Origin: an uncultured Gammaproteobacteria bacterium
Lineage (GTDB): Bacteria; Pseudomonadota; Gammaproteobacteria; GCA-002705445; GCA-002716945
NCBI GenBank assembly: GCA_913045115.1
Contig: CAJWPJ010000006.1
Coordinates: 1 to 53,191, forward strand
Reading direction: 5' to 3'
DNA: 53,191 nucleotides
Shown here: piece after piece, positions 9,713 to 19,994 of the stretch
Layout: every line of letters starts with the position of its first letter
How positions within the stretch are numbered: position 1 is the stretch's first letter
Position numbers and translations under genes: made by a program
Notes under the pieces: generated by a model
What the model was told of the DNA's origin: nothing
Seen by the model: the letters and a program-made list of their open reading frames with translations, nothing else
Database searches by the model: none

Positions 9713-10456
9713 CTATTTTTTGTATAAATCGTTTAACTTGACGTATTTAAGATAAGTATTAAACATAGTTGAAAAAGCAACTCTGAAACCATTTTTTCCC
9801 TGAAATATGCCTCCACTGATGATTAATTTTTTGAACAAAGCCCAGAGCGCTCTTACAACAGGTCTGACGTTTGAAGGTTTTACCCCGTTTGAAAAAAGTT
9901 GTTTTGCACTCAGTGTGCTTCTATAATTCATTTTATCAATCCATTCTTCCATTGATTCATAGGTATTATGCATGATATGCGCATTGACCTTCATTGTGCG
10001 TTTACTTTGAACGGCCGCATGATCCAGTCTTGGATCATAGTTAACTTTTCTTCTATCGTAGAGTCTAGTTACATAATCAGGATAAAAACCAGCAGCCTTG
10101 ATCCATTCATCTCCGCAGTAGTTTTTCCTTCTAAATGCAAAACTATCATAACGGTCATCAAGATGATTCATGCCATTAACATGGTCAATTAAATCCTGTT
10201 CAAGACATTCATCTGCATCCAAGCTAAACACCCAATCATTAGATGCATACTTTGACGCCTCTTTCTTTTGTGGCCCATCGCCAAGGAATGACTGTATGTA
10301 TACTTTTGCGCCAGCTGACTCAGCAATTTCTCTTGTAGCGTCTGTGCTCTCTGAATCCAAGACGATTACTTCATTGGAAATAAGTTTTAAACTCTCCACA
10401 GCACGCAGAATATATTTCTCTGCATTTAGTGTGATTATAGTTCCGGATATCTTCAT
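9713..10456 (-). CDS. Family 2 glycosyltransferase (LPS-core WaaE/KdtX-like)
   Basis: ISGTIITLNAEKYILRAVESLK...VLDSESTDATREIAESAGAKVY...FSLDADE. Confidence 0.8.
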   Translation of the reverse strand: MKISGTIITLNAEKYILRAVESLKLISNEVIVLDSESTDATREIAESAGAKVYIQSFLGDGPQKKEASKYASNDWVFSLDADECLEQDLIDHVNGMNHLDDRYDSFAFRRKNYCGDEWIKAAGFYPDYVTRLYDRRKVNYDPRLDHAAVQSKRTMKVNAHIMHNTYESMEEWIDKMNYRSTLSAKQLFSNGVKPSNVRPVVRALWALFKKLIISGGIFQGKNGFRVAFSTMFNTYLKYVKLNDLYKK

Positions 10457-10463
10457 AATCTAT

Positions 10464-11543
10464 TTAGTAAGTGTTTATTAGTGTTTCAAACTTGTTGAAA
10501 TGACTGAGATAATCATAATGCGCATTTACAAACTTAAAACCGTTTTCAATGATTTTCTCTCTCAACTGTAAGTCCTCTATAATCATATCAATTTTTTCCT
10601 GAAGATCATTATAATTCTTTGTGTGAAATAAAAGCCCATTAGATTTGTGCGATATAATCTCGGGAACGCCTCCGGCATTACTTCCAACAACAGGTACCTT
10701 CATATACATAGCTTCAGCAACAATTAGACCAAATGTCTCTTCATACGTAGGCAGAATGATTAAGTCAAAAAAAGGCATATAACTCATTGGTGATTCTAAG
10801 AATCCTGTATATGAAATTAGACTCGATATATCATAATTATCTGAGATGCATCTGAGTTTATTTTTATATTTTTCATCCATACAATGGCCAATAATACATA
10901 ATTGGATCTTGTGTTTACTTTTTTTAATCGCCTCTAATGCTAAATGTTGTCCTTTTTGCTCTTCAATTCTTGAAAAAATACCTATTGTAAACAGAGATGG
11001 GTCCATCTTTTGTTTGTCAAAAAATTCTTTTTTATTAATTGATGGTTTTACCTTTGGTTCACAAATGCCGTAGCTAAGAATGTGTACTAATGAACTATTT
11101 AATGGTAAATATTTACAAGCTTCATAATAAAGTTTTTTGGTAATTACTAAATACAGGTCGACTTTACTATATATAAATTTATGATAAATTGATTTTTTAT
11201 GTCTTGTTAACTTCATTTGTCTATAAAATACTAATTTGATGTTCCTAGGTGTGAGAATTTTTAAAAGAACTCCTAATAAGATGTCTTTTGTCCAACTCAC
11301 ATGAATCCAGTCTATCTCGTTTTGCAGGATGAATTTTCTTAACGTAACGAAATTACGAATATTTTTTAGTAGACCATATCCTTCACATTCAATTTTTTCA
11401 TCAATATTTTTAGAAATATATGAATTTTTTACACATGCTACATGAAAGCCCTTTTGTTTCTCATAATGTTTAATAAATTTAAGAAAATAAAGCTCTAATC
11501 CACCTTGATCGGGAGATGTGCATATTGCTAACAATCTATTCAT
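10464..11543 (-). CDS. Family 4 glycosyltransferase
   Basis: GIFSRIEEQKGQHLALEAI...LPTYEETFGLIVAEAMYMKVPVVGSNAGGVPEII. Confidence 0.88.
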   Translation of the reverse strand: MNRLLAICTSPDQGGLELYFLKFIKHYEKQKGFHVACVKNSYISKNIDEKIECEGYGLLKNIRNFVTLRKFILQNEIDWIHVSWTKDILLGVLLKILTPRNIKLVFYRQMKLTRHKKSIYHKFIYSKVDLYLVITKKLYYEACKYLPLNSSLVHILSYGICEPKVKPSINKKEFFDKQKMDPSLFTIGIFSRIEEQKGQHLALEAIKKSKHKIQLCIIGHCMDEKYKNKLRCISDNYDISSLISYTGFLESPMSYMPFFDLIILPTYEETFGLIVAEAMYMKVPVVGSNAGGVPEIISHKSNGLLFHTKNYNDLQEKIDMIIEDLQLREKIIENGFKFVNAHYDYLSHFNKFETLINTY

Positions 11544-11635
11544 AATCATATATTTTTTGGTTATTATAGTCTTATTGTTAATTTTTGAACAAAGAATAAT
11601 TTATAAATTGCAAGAATTCTTGGTGTATCAAAATT

Positions 11636-12586
11636 ATGAAAAAACTTCTAGCGGTTAGAAATGATAAATTAGGCGATCTGATACTTACTTTGCCAGCTCT
11701 GAAAATTATCAAATCTTCTGTGCCTGATATAGAAATAGACTTGCTTGTTAACGACAAATATTCTGATATCCAATTAATTACCGATTACATAGATAACGTC
11801 ATTTGTCTAAATGATAATCTAATTGAAGATATAGCTTCGAGAAATTATGACTACTCAATCAGTTTCTTTTCTACATTTAATACTGGTTATAAGCTGTGGA
11901 GATCAAATATTAAAAAAAGGTATGCACCCGCTACAAAACTAGCACAAGTTTTTTACAATAAAAAAATTAAACAAAATAGATCAACGTCACTTAAGCCTGA
12001 GTATGAATATAATAATGATTTAGCAAAATATTTTTTAAAAGATAACTATTACCGATTAAAGTCCCCTGACAACTCATATATTTCATTAAAGAAAACTGAT
12101 GATGCTTCTGCTAGAACAAAGAAACTTATTTTTATTCATCCTTTTACTGGAGGTTCATCCAAGACGCTTTCTTGTGATGACTTTATTAGTTTATGCATAG
12201 AGCTTAATAAATTAAATAACTGTAGTTTTATTCTACATTGTGATTCTAGCGACTATCAAAAATGTTTAGAACTAGAGAAAAACGCTAGTAACCTAGATAT
12301 AAAGACCATATCACCAACAGGAAATTTACCTAAGATGTTCGAGAATATAAATCAATGTGATCTATTCATAGCTGGGTCTACTGGCCCGCTTCATGTTGCA
12401 GCTTCGCTTAATAAAAAAACTGTTGGATTCTATCCAACAAAAACTTCTTCTACACTACTCAGATGGGATACAATAAATAATGGTGAGAATAAACTATCTT
12501 TTAGTGATGTTGGTAATGATGATAGATATATTAAAATAGACTTATCTAAAACAGCTAGATTGATAAATGAAAATTTACTGAATTAA
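11636..12586 (+). CDS. Family 9 glycosyltransferase (heptosyltransferase-like)
   Basis: LLAVRNDKLGDLILTLPALKIIK...FIAGSTGPLHVAASLNKKTVGFYP. Confidence 0.85.
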   Translation: MKKLLAVRNDKLGDLILTLPALKIIKSSVPDIEIDLLVNDKYSDIQLITDYIDNVICLNDNLIEDIASRNYDYSISFFSTFNTGYKLWRSNIKKRYAPATKLAQVFYNKKIKQNRSTSLKPEYEYNNDLAKYFLKDNYYRLKSPDNSYISLKKTDDASARTKKLIFIHPFTGGSSKTLSCDDFISLCIELNKLNNCSFILHCDSSDYQKCLELEKNASNLDIKTISPTGNLPKMFENINQCDLFIAGSTGPLHVAASLNKKTVGFYPTKTSSTLLRWDTINNGENKLSFSDVGNDDRYIKIDLSKTARLINENLLN

Positions 12587-13564
12587 TCGGGTCACAGACT
12601 GGCAAACAGAATCAACTGATATGTTATTGAGGCAATTCAGGTGCTCCAACGGACACACTCTTTTGAAGCAAGGGCTACAACTTAAATTTTGATAGATTAT
12701 AGCTCTTCTATCATTTGCGGTGAGAGGTGGAGTATATTCAGGTGACGATGATCCATAAATTCCCACTATAGGTTTGTCAAGTGCTGCTGCAACATGCATT
12801 AACCCCGAATCATTTGAGACGACACAAATTGATTGACTTAAAATAACCGTAGCCTCTTCAAGTGTCGTTTTTCCAATCAAATTAATATAGTTATCATTTT
12901 TCATTTTATCAGCTAATGATGTTGAGAATGCATGTACTCCAACAAAAACTACTTGGTAAGTCCTTTGTAAAATGTTTGCCAAATCAATCCATTTTTCTGT
13001 TGGCCATTTTTTTGCAGGTCCAAACTCTGCGTCAGGACAAAAAACGATATAACTTTTTTTTATCTCAAATTTATTTAGCACTTCCATATTACTGTCTTTT
13101 AAGGTTATATATGGTTCATACTCTGATATGTACTTAGCACCTATAAGATTTAAATATCTATTTGCCATACCTTCCTTTCGATCTATTTTACTGATTACAT
13201 TGTTTACAAGGCCATATCGAAATTCGCCCAAATAGCTTACTCTGTGTTTAATTTTTGCAACAAATGGGATTATTGAGGATTTCAGACTATTAGACAGAAT
13301 ATAACAATGGGAGTAATTGTTTTTCCTAAGTTTATATCCTAGGTTAATTCTATAGATTAAAGACAGTTTTCCGTGCCTAGTATCAGAAGTAATTACATTT
13401 GATACATTAGGAAAATATTTAGCAATATCAACTAGATTTTTATTAACTAACAAATCAATTTCTGAATCTTTATGTGCTTTCTTTAAAACGTTAATGAGAG
13501 AAATACTTATTACTAAGTCACCTAGCCATGCAGGAGCTACTATGAGAATTCTTGTGTTATTCAT
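12575..13564 (-). CDS. waaF: ADP-heptose:LPS heptosyltransferase II
   Basis: ILIVAPAWLGDLVISISLINVLKK...NDSGLMHVAAALDKPIVGIYGSSSPEYTPP. Confidence 0.9.
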   Translation of the reverse strand: MNNTRILIVAPAWLGDLVISISLINVLKKAHKDSEIDLLVNKNLVDIAKYFPNVSNVITSDTRHGKLSLIYRINLGYKLRKNNYSHCYILSNSLKSSIIPFVAKIKHRVSYLGEFRYGLVNNVISKIDRKEGMANRYLNLIGAKYISEYEPYITLKDSNMEVLNKFEIKKSYIVFCPDAEFGPAKKWPTEKWIDLANILQRTYQVVFVGVHAFSTSLADKMKNDNYINLIGKTTLEEATVILSQSICVVSNDSGLMHVAAALDKPIVGIYGSSSPEYTPPLTANDRRAIIYQNLSCSPCFKRVCPLEHLNCLNNISVDSVCQSVTRLIQ

Positions 13565-13565
13565 T

Positions 13566-14507
13566 TTATTTTTCAGAGAGAAAAGATAGGTAAGAATTTA
13601 CACCGTCTTCCAATTCGGTTGAAGTACCTTTATACCCAGCTTTACGGAGATTTGTCAAATCAGCTTGCGTATAAGCTTGATATTGTTTCTCCAGTCCATC
13701 TGGGAAGTCAATATACTCTATGTGCCCGGATTTGAAATAATCTATCACACTATTTGCGACGTCGTTAAATGTTCTACTTTTGCCAGTCGCAACATTATAT
13801 ATACCTGAAATGAGGTTATTCATAAACCAAATCTTTATATCAACAGTATCCCTGACATATACAAAATCTCTTCGCTGTTCACCATCGCCATATCCATGAC
13901 TTCCTCGGAATAAATTTAGTTTTCCTTGTTTTTTTATCTGATTATAAAAATGAAATATTACACTACTCATGACACCTTTATGCTGTTCATATGGTCCGTA
14001 GACATTAAAATATCTGATTCCAACAATCTGGGATTTGATTTTTTCAAAGTTTTTTCTGACATAGTTATCAAAGAGAAGTTTTGATTCAGAATAATGATTA
14101 AGTGATGATTCATGGGCTTGATTTTCTATAAAAATATTACCATCACCGTACACTGATGCAGACGAGGCATAAACCATATTGATATTATTATTTGCGGCAT
14201 ACTCTAATAGCTGTTTGGAATAATTTAGGTTTACCTCCATTATGTAATCTCTATCAGGCTCAGTGGTTTTCGAACAAGCTCCTAAGTGAAAAATATAATC
14301 AATTTTATCTCTATACTTTTCATTTAATAAATCTGTGAGAAACGTATCGTGCCCGATGCAATCAATAATATTAATGTTTTCAATATTCTTAAATTTATCC
14401 GTATGTCTGTCTAGCTCTTCGACAACCAATACTTTTTTATTCAACTCGAGTAAAGATCGAACAAGATTTGTCCCTATAAAGCCTGCTCCACCAGTAACAA
14501 TAACCAT
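13566..14507 (-). CDS. hldD: ADP-L-glycero-D-manno-heptose-6-epimerase
   Basis: MVIVTGGAGFIGTNLVRSL...YASSASVYGDG...RYFNVYGPYEQHKGVMSSV; likely start at 14507. Confidence 0.9.
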   Translation of the reverse strand: MVIVTGGAGFIGTNLVRSLLELNKKVLVVEELDRHTDKFKNIENINIIDCIGHDTFLTDLLNEKYRDKIDYIFHLGACSKTTEPDRDYIMEVNLNYSKQLLEYAANNNINMVYASSASVYGDGNIFIENQAHESSLNHYSESKLLFDNYVRKNFEKIKSQIVGIRYFNVYGPYEQHKGVMSSVIFHFYNQIKKQGKLNLFRGSHGYGDGEQRRDFVYVRDTVDIKIWFMNNLISGIYNVATGKSRTFNDVANSVIDYFKSGHIEYIDFPDGLEKQYQAYTQADLTNLRKAGYKGTSTELEDGVNSYLSFLSEK

Positions 14508-14520
14508 ACAGTGAATGATA
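14508..14520 (-). promoter_or_regulatory. -10-like TATCAT 7 nt from hldD ATG (candidate leaderless start)
   Basis: TATCAT-TCACTGT-ATG on minus strand. Confidence 0.35.
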
Positions 14521-14604
14521 CATGATTTTTGATTCAATTATAATATTACTAAATAAAACTATTGTTATGTTATCGTCATAGCTGCTACAATTACTTTTTC
14601 TAAA

Positions 14605-15099
14605 ATGAAAAGATCACAAATACTTGTAGGTATAATTATGGGATCGCAATCCGATTGGCCGATCTTGAAACATGCCTCTGAAACACTTAGTAGTTTATCT
14701 ATCAAGCACGAGAAGCAAGTAGTATCTGCGCATAGAACTCCAGACCTTTTGTTTAATTATGCTGAAAAAGCTCATGAGCGTGGCATAGAAGTTATCATCG
14801 CAGGAGCGGGTGGCGCAGCGCACCTTCCTGGTATGACTGCAGCAAAAACACATATACCAGTAATCGGCGTCCCTGTGAAAACAAAAGCATTAGAAGGCAA
14901 AGATTCTCTTCTATCGATAGTTCAAATGCCCGCAGGTATACCCGTAGCAACTGTAGCAATTGGTAAAGCTGGTTCAGTGAATGCTGGTTTACTAGCAGCA
15001 TCTATTCTGAGTCTAAAATATCCACAAATAAACAAAAAACTTTTGGACTTTAGAAGAAAACAGACAAAACGCGTCTTGAAAACAACAAAACTTACCTGA
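14605..15099 (+). CDS. purE: 5-(carboxyamino)imidazole ribonucleotide mutase
   Basis: [20 protein letters not shown]...[11 protein letters not shown]...[17 protein letters not shown]. Confidence 0.95.
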   Translation: MKRSQILVGIIMGSQSDWPILKHASETLSSLSIKHEKQVVSAHRTPDLLFNYAEKAHERGIEVIIAGAGGAAHLPGMTAAKTHIPVIGVPVKTKALEGKDSLLSIVQMPAGIPVATVAIGKAGSVNAGLLAASILSLKYPQINKKLLDFRRKQTKRVLKTTKLT

Positions 15100-16184
15100 T
15101 GAAAATAGCTATTTTTGGGGCAGGACAACTTGCGATGATGATGATTCAAGGAGATCATGCAAACCATCATGACTATGTAGTTATTGATCCTACTACTAAC
15201 CCACCAGCAAGCCGCTATGGAAAACACATACAAACTGAATATGATGATGAGGATACTCTAAAGAGGATTAGTGATGAATGTGATCTAGCGACTATTGATT
15301 TCGAAAATGTGCCTGTGGAAGCAATGAGAGAATTAGAAAAACATATTTGCGTTCATCCAAATTCAAATGCTCTAGAAATTTGTCAAGATAGACTCAATGA
15401 AAAAAAACTTTTCTCAGACTTAGGAATAAGAACAACAATGTTCGATAAAATTAATAGTTTAGATAGCTTGAATAATAGTATAGAAGATCATAAAAGCTAC
15501 ATTCTAAAGTCAAGAAGATTTGGTTATGACGGGAAAAATCAATATAGAATAAATCCCGGCGATAGAATCAAGACTAATTTAATTTCACAGGAGTGTATTC
15601 TTGAAGAATTAGTTGATTTTGAATCAGAGGTGTCTTTAATTTGTGTAAGATCAATCAAAGATGAAGTTTTGTTTTATCCTCTTGTGGAGAATAAACATAA
15701 TGATGGAATTTTGAGTATAAGCGTTTGTCCAAGTAATTATAATGATTTACAAAGTGAGGCAGAAAAAATAGGCAATAAACTACTTGTGTCCATGAATTAT
15801 GTAGGAGTACTAGTCATAGAATTTTTTGTGACGAGCGATAGAAAATTAATTGCAAATGAAATGGCTCCTAGAGTACATAACTCGGGTCATTGGACAATAG
15901 AGGGTGCAAATATAAGTCAGTTTCAAGCACACATCAATGCTATATCTGGTGGAATAGAAAAAAATCAAATTATCAGTTATAAGCCGTCAGCTATGTTTAA
16001 TATCTTGTCAGAGTTTGTGACTGAAGATAAGCTGTGTTTGCTTAAAGAAAAATATAATGTTCATGTTCATGATTACCACAAAAGCGAAAGGATGGGTCGA
16101 AAGCTAGGTCACATAACTTATACATGTGACAAGGATGGCCAGCTGTCTGAGGATATAAGTGCTATAAAAAAAATTCTTCAGTGA
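15099..16184 (+). CDS. purK: 5-(carboxyamino)imidazole ribonucleotide synthase
   Basis: IAIFGAGQLAMMM...DFENVPVE...NEMAPRVHNSGHWTIEGA. Confidence 0.95.
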   Translation: MKIAIFGAGQLAMMMIQGDHANHHDYVVIDPTTNPPASRYGKHIQTEYDDEDTLKRISDECDLATIDFENVPVEAMRELEKHICVHPNSNALEICQDRLNEKKLFSDLGIRTTMFDKINSLDSLNNSIEDHKSYILKSRRFGYDGKNQYRINPGDRIKTNLISQECILEELVDFESEVSLICVRSIKDEVLFYPLVENKHNDGILSISVCPSNYNDLQSEAEKIGNKLLVSMNYVGVLVIEFFVTSDRKLIANEMAPRVHNSGHWTIEGANISQFQAHINAISGGIEKNQIISYKPSAMFNILSEFVTEDKLCLLKEKYNVHVHDYHKSERMGRKLGHITYTCDKDGQLSEDISAIKKILQ

Positions 16185-16507
16185 CTTCTTTTACCGTCAA
16201 ATACGCAAACAAAGTAACATCCCTTATTACCAGCGTGAACTCTATGGAAATCTCCATCTTTGATTAATACCGTGTCGCCCTCTGCCACATCAAATTTTCT
16301 TTCATTAATTTCCATTTGTCCGCTACCTTTTACAAAGAAATATATCTCTTCTTGGCCTGGGTGTTTATGACCTGAGGTGCTTTTATTTGGATGAAGATCT
16401 GTACTGCTAAGAACAAGGTTTTTTAGTTCAGAATTATCACATACTTTATAGCGATCGTCCTCTTTTGCTATGATGCCTCCAATGTCATTAATATTATATT
16501 TATTCAT
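16178..16507 (-). CDS. Cupin-domain protein
   Basis: SGHKHPGQEEIYFFVKGSGQMEINERKFDVAEGDTVLIKDGDFHRVHA. Confidence 0.85.
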   Translation of the reverse strand: MNKYNINDIGGIIAKEDDRYKVCDNSELKNLVLSSTDLHPNKSTSGHKHPGQEEIYFFVKGSGQMEINERKFDVAEGDTVLIKDGDFHRVHAGNKGCYFVCVFDGKRSH

Positions 16508-16568
16508 AATTACTTCCTAAATTATTATCATATCAAAAATTAGTATTGTAAATATAAACAAGCATGAA

Positions 16569-16946
16569 TCATGCCAACTTAACTTTAATGTCACCCCTAT
16601 CAACTATCTCGTTTTTATCATTTAAATATAATACTCTAGGCTTATGATTCTCATACTCGTCAACCGAAAGGTCAACATATGAGCAGATAATTACCTCATC
16701 CTTCGGATTAATTTTATGACAACAAGCGCCATTCGCACATATTTCTCCCGAATCTGCGGGGCCTGGGATAGCATAAGTCGATAACCTCTCTCCATTAGTA
16801 ACGTTGTAAATATCAATTTTCTCAAATGGTAATATTTTAGCTGCATTTAGAATTGAAATATCTATGAGACAAGAGCCTTCATAATCAATATTTGTGCTAG
16901 TAATAGTAGCTTTGTGCAGTTTAGAGTGTAGAAATCGTCTTTTCAT
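16569..16946 (-). CDS. panD: Aspartate 1-decarboxylase
   Basis: LHSKLHKATITSTNIDYEGSCLID (G-S self-cleavage site), NGERLSTYAIPG, NGACCH. Confidence 0.93.
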   Translation of the reverse strand: MKRRFLHSKLHKATITSTNIDYEGSCLIDISILNAAKILPFEKIDIYNVTNGERLSTYAIPGPADSGEICANGACCHKINPKDEVIICSYVDLSVDEYENHKPRVLYLNDKNEIVDRGDIKVKLA

Positions 16947-16959
16947 AGTGCGTATAATA
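16947..16959 (-). promoter_or_regulatory. -10-like TATTAT 7 nt from panD ATG (candidate leaderless start)
   Basis: TATTAT-ACGCACT-ATG on minus strand. Confidence 0.4.
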
Positions 16960-16982
16960 CTATTTTTGATGAGTTAATTTAA

Positions 16983-17810
16983 CTATATTTGTATATTATC
17001 TATGAGGCGAATATTCCCAGCAGTATAGGCAATAAATAAAGAAGAGTTATTAAGTTGTCCATTTGCAAGCTCTAGAGTTTCATTTTCCCTGTGTTCAAGA
17101 TATTCGACATCAATATCATATCTCTCTATTTCTATCAAAGCATCTTTTTTAATATCTGCAAATTCATTTCCATCAATCATTTGATGACGCATATTTAAAA
17201 GTACATCGTAAATAATCTTTATCTTTTCAAGTGATTCATTATTTAGCCTTTTTAATCGTGAGCTTAGTGCAATATTATTACTTCTTACAGTGTCAACCTC
17301 AATAATTTCCAAATTTGAAAAATATGTTTTTGCGATATATTTTATTAATAATAATTGCTGATAGTCTTTCTTCCCAAAACATGCAAAGTGTGGCTTTATT
17401 GTCTCAAATAGATGTTTGACTATCTTATAAACACCTAAAAAATGATCTTCACGTGTTTGCCCGCACAGATAACGCGTGAATTTTGGCAAATCAATACTTT
17501 TCTCTATTTCAATCTCATGTGAGATATCTCCATCAGGAACATATACGATATTTATATGATTTTCTTTACATACATCAAGATCATCATCTAGCGCTCTTGG
17601 ATAATAATCATAGTCATCACTATTGTTAAACTGTAGTGGGTTAACATATATGGAGGATATTTTGATTGTATCGTCAGGAGCAGAAGCAAATAATTCTTGA
17701 TGGCCTTTATGAAGATTTCCCATTGTGGGTATGAGACTAATCTTGTTCCCCTCTGACCTATGCTTTTCAATAATTTTTGAAAGGCTCTCCTTGTTATCAA
17801 CAATCAGCAT
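16983..17810 (-). CDS. panC: Pantoate--beta-alanine ligase
   Basis: ISLIPTMGNLHKGHQEL...SIYVNPLQFN...DYYPRALDDDLDVC...VFGKKDYQQL-like segment. Confidence 0.92.
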   Translation of the reverse strand: MLIVDNKESLSKIIEKHRSEGNKISLIPTMGNLHKGHQELFASAPDDTIKISSIYVNPLQFNNSDDYDYYPRALDDDLDVCKENHINIVYVPDGDISHEIEIEKSIDLPKFTRYLCGQTREDHFLGVYKIVKHLFETIKPHFACFGKKDYQQLLLIKYIAKTYFSNLEIIEVDTVRSNNIALSSRLKRLNNESLEKIKIIYDVLLNMRHQMIDGNEFADIKKDALIEIERYDIDVEYLEHRENETLELANGQLNNSSLFIAYTAGNIRLIDNIQI

Positions 17811-18556
17811 TACTGTAATCTTTTTTTAAAATTTATGATTTTTTTGTCGAGTGATTTTTTTTCATTAGTCGTAAACATATCAATTTTATTAAAACTTATG
17901 CCAAGAAGGTCATAAATTACAGCAACCTGGCCATCTAATCCGTTGCCTGACCCGATACCAATCACTGGAGCTTTACAGTTTTTACTTATCCTCTTAGCAA
18001 GTGTGTTTTCAATACACTCCAATAGAATGATGGGCGCGCCCGCTTGATCTAACTCTATAGCAATATCATATAATTTTTTTGCTTCTGATTTAGTTTTTCC
18101 ATATTTTCTATATCCAGATTTAGATCTAATTGTTTGAGGAAGCAGCCCTATGTGCGCACATAAAGGGATTTTTTTTGTTAAAAGATAGTGAGCGATATCC
18201 ATGTTATTAGCATCTATTTCGATTTTTATGAGATCGGCAAGGCCTGACGAACTTAACTTTAAAGCATTTTTATATGCGATATTTTTTGTTTCATATGTAT
18301 TACTTGGTAGGTCAGCCATTAAAATAGATCTCTTTACACCGGATCTTACACACTTCGCGTGATAAATTATTTCATCTAAAGAGACATTGTGAGTTGTCCT
18401 TTCCCCTTTTATGACCTGTCCTAATGAGTCTCCTACCAACATTATATCTACTCCTAGGGACTCGAGGTATTTACTCATACTTGCGTCATAGGCAGTTATA
18501 CATGATATTTTTTTTCCGCATTTGTATTGCTTTAATAACTTATTAAGTTTGCTCAT
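17810..18556 (-). CDS. panB: 3-methyl-2-oxobutanoate hydroxymethyltransferase
   Basis: ISCITAYDASMSKYLESLGVDIMLVGDSLGQVIKG...HIGLLPQT. Confidence 0.93.
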   Translation of the reverse strand: MSKLNKLLKQYKCGKKISCITAYDASMSKYLESLGVDIMLVGDSLGQVIKGERTTHNVSLDEIIYHAKCVRSGVKRSILMADLPSNTYETKNIAYKNALKLSSSGLADLIKIEIDANNMDIAHYLLTKKIPLCAHIGLLPQTIRSKSGYRKYGKTKSEAKKLYDIAIELDQAGAPIILLECIENTLAKRISKNCKAPVIGIGSGNGLDGQVAVIYDLLGISFNKIDMFTTNEKKSLDKKIINFKKRLQ

Positions 18557-18558
18557 GG

Positions 18559-19185
18559 TTATAAAGAAGATGGATTAAAATATTTCTTACCATTTATGTT
18601 TGAGGATATCTCTTCTATAAGCATTTTATAGTCAGTTTCATTATTTATGTTTACGTTTGATGTATTGATAATGAGAATTGGCGAGGTATTGTACTCATGA
18701 AAGTGCTTCATATAGATATGGTTTACAGTGTCTATATATTTTTTTTTCATACCTTTTTCTATATCAAGCCCTCTTTTTTTTATTCTATCTAAAAGGATAT
18801 CTGTTGAAGCCTGAAGGTAAATTATCAAGTCAGGTGTAGGTGGGTTGAAATGTAGTTTATCTCTAATTTCTATGTACATAGCATATTCCTCATCATTGAG
18901 GTTAAGTTTGGCAAACAATTCATCTTTTCCAAAATAAAAATCTGAGATAAGTAAATTTTCTGTATTATTCACTTTTGCGGATTGTTCTATCCTTCTCAGT
19001 AAAAAATATAGCTGTGTAGAAAATGAGTTTGATTGATTATGATCATAAAATTCTTTCAAAAAGGGGTTATCAATATAATCCTCAAACAGTGTGTCACACT
19101 TGATAGTATTGGATATTTTTTTTGCTAGTGTTGTTTTACCAACTCCAATAGCACCTTCGATAGCAATATATTTTTTGTTTATCAT
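18559..19185 (-). CDS. Deoxynucleoside kinase family protein
   Basis: IAIEGAIGVGKTTLAKKIS P-loop; LLISDFYFGKDELFAK. Confidence 0.85.
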   Translation of the reverse strand: MINKKYIAIEGAIGVGKTTLAKKISNTIKCDTLFEDYIDNPFLKEFYDHNQSNSFSTQLYFLLRRIEQSAKVNNTENLLISDFYFGKDELFAKLNLNDEEYAMYIEIRDKLHFNPPTPDLIIYLQASTDILLDRIKKRGLDIEKGMKKKYIDTVNHIYMKHFHEYNTSPILIINTSNVNINNETDYKMLIEEISSNINGKKYFNPSSL

Positions 19186-19640
19186 TAGAGTTTCTTGATT
19201 AATTTAGTTATGTTTCCATATTTAGGTACTTCGTATCCATAACATGTGATCTCATATAATGGTATTAAAACAAACTCCCTATATTTCAGTCCTGGATGTG
19301 GGATAGTGAGTATATCTGTATCCATAATAACTTGTTCATAGATTAGTATATCTAAATCCAAGCTTCTTGGTCCCCATCTTTTAGTTTTCTTTCTATTGTG
19401 GAGTTTTTCTAACAGCTGTAGTTCCTTAAGTAATGATTTTGGTGATAACATAGTTTCTATCTCTGCAACGGCATTTATGAAGTTAGGTTGAAACTTTGGT
19501 CCAAGCGGGACAGTCTCATACAGGCTAGATTTTTTTATCAATCTAGTTTGATTGATTCTACTTATTTGTTTAAAGGCAGTGTTGACTCTAAAGTGAGGAT
19601 GGTTTTGGTTACTGCCGATACCTATGAAAACTTGTTTCAA
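19185..19640 (-). CDS. folK: 2-amino-4-hydroxy-6-hydroxymethyldihydropteridine pyrophosphokinase
   Basis: VFIGIGSNQNHP...FINAVAEIET...RWGPRSLDLDIL...IPHPGL. Confidence 0.93.
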   Translation of the reverse strand: MKQVFIGIGSNQNHPHFRVNTAFKQISRINQTRLIKKSSLYETVPLGPKFQPNFINAVAEIETMLSPKSLLKELQLLEKLHNRKKTKRWGPRSLDLDILIYEQVIMDTDILTIPHPGLKYREFVLIPLYEITCYGYEVPKYGNITKLIKKL

Positions 19641-19649
19641 TTTATCGGC

Positions 19650-19994
19650 TTAAGTGAGCTTCTCTTTGATTCTTGCAGATTTTCCTGATCTTTCTCTGAG
19701 ATAGTACAGCTTCGCTCTTCTTACGTCGCCTCGACGTTTGATTTTAATATTATCTATTAACGGACTGTGTGTTTGAAACACTCTCTCAACACCCTCTCCA
19801 TAAGATATTTTTCTGACAGTAAATGATGAGCTTATGCCTCTATTTTTTATAGCTACAACCACACCCTCAAAGGCCTGTATACGTTCCCTTTTGCCTTCCT
19901 TAACCTTCACAGAGACCACCACTGTATCTCCACTGGAAAAATTTGGGATAGTTTTAATTTGTTTAGATGCGATGTCTTCTATAATCTTAGTCAC
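19650..19994 (-). CDS. rplS: 50S ribosomal protein L19
   Basis: [30 protein letters not shown]...[15 protein letters not shown]...[19 protein letters not shown]. Confidence 0.97.
   Translation of the reverse strand: MTKIIEDIASKQIKTIPNFSSGDTVVVSVKVKEGKRERIQAFEGVVVAIKNRGISSSFTVRKISYGEGVERVFQTHSPLIDNIKIKRRGDVRRAKLYYLRERSGKSARIKEKLT

Noticed and set aside
10170-10481. 103-aa plus-strand ORF opposite the GT2 gene
   Set aside because: Antisense to a clear glycosyltransferase; likely spurious.
8459-14507. Glycosyltransferase-rich stretch as a novel polysaccharide island
   Set aside because: hldD, waaF and GT2/GT4/GT9 genes fit ordinary LPS-core synthesis; TIGR04283/04282 belong with ArsS.
14922-15233. 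103-aa minus-strand ORF opposite purE/purK
   Set aside because: Spans two well-supported genes on the opposite strand; no family signal.
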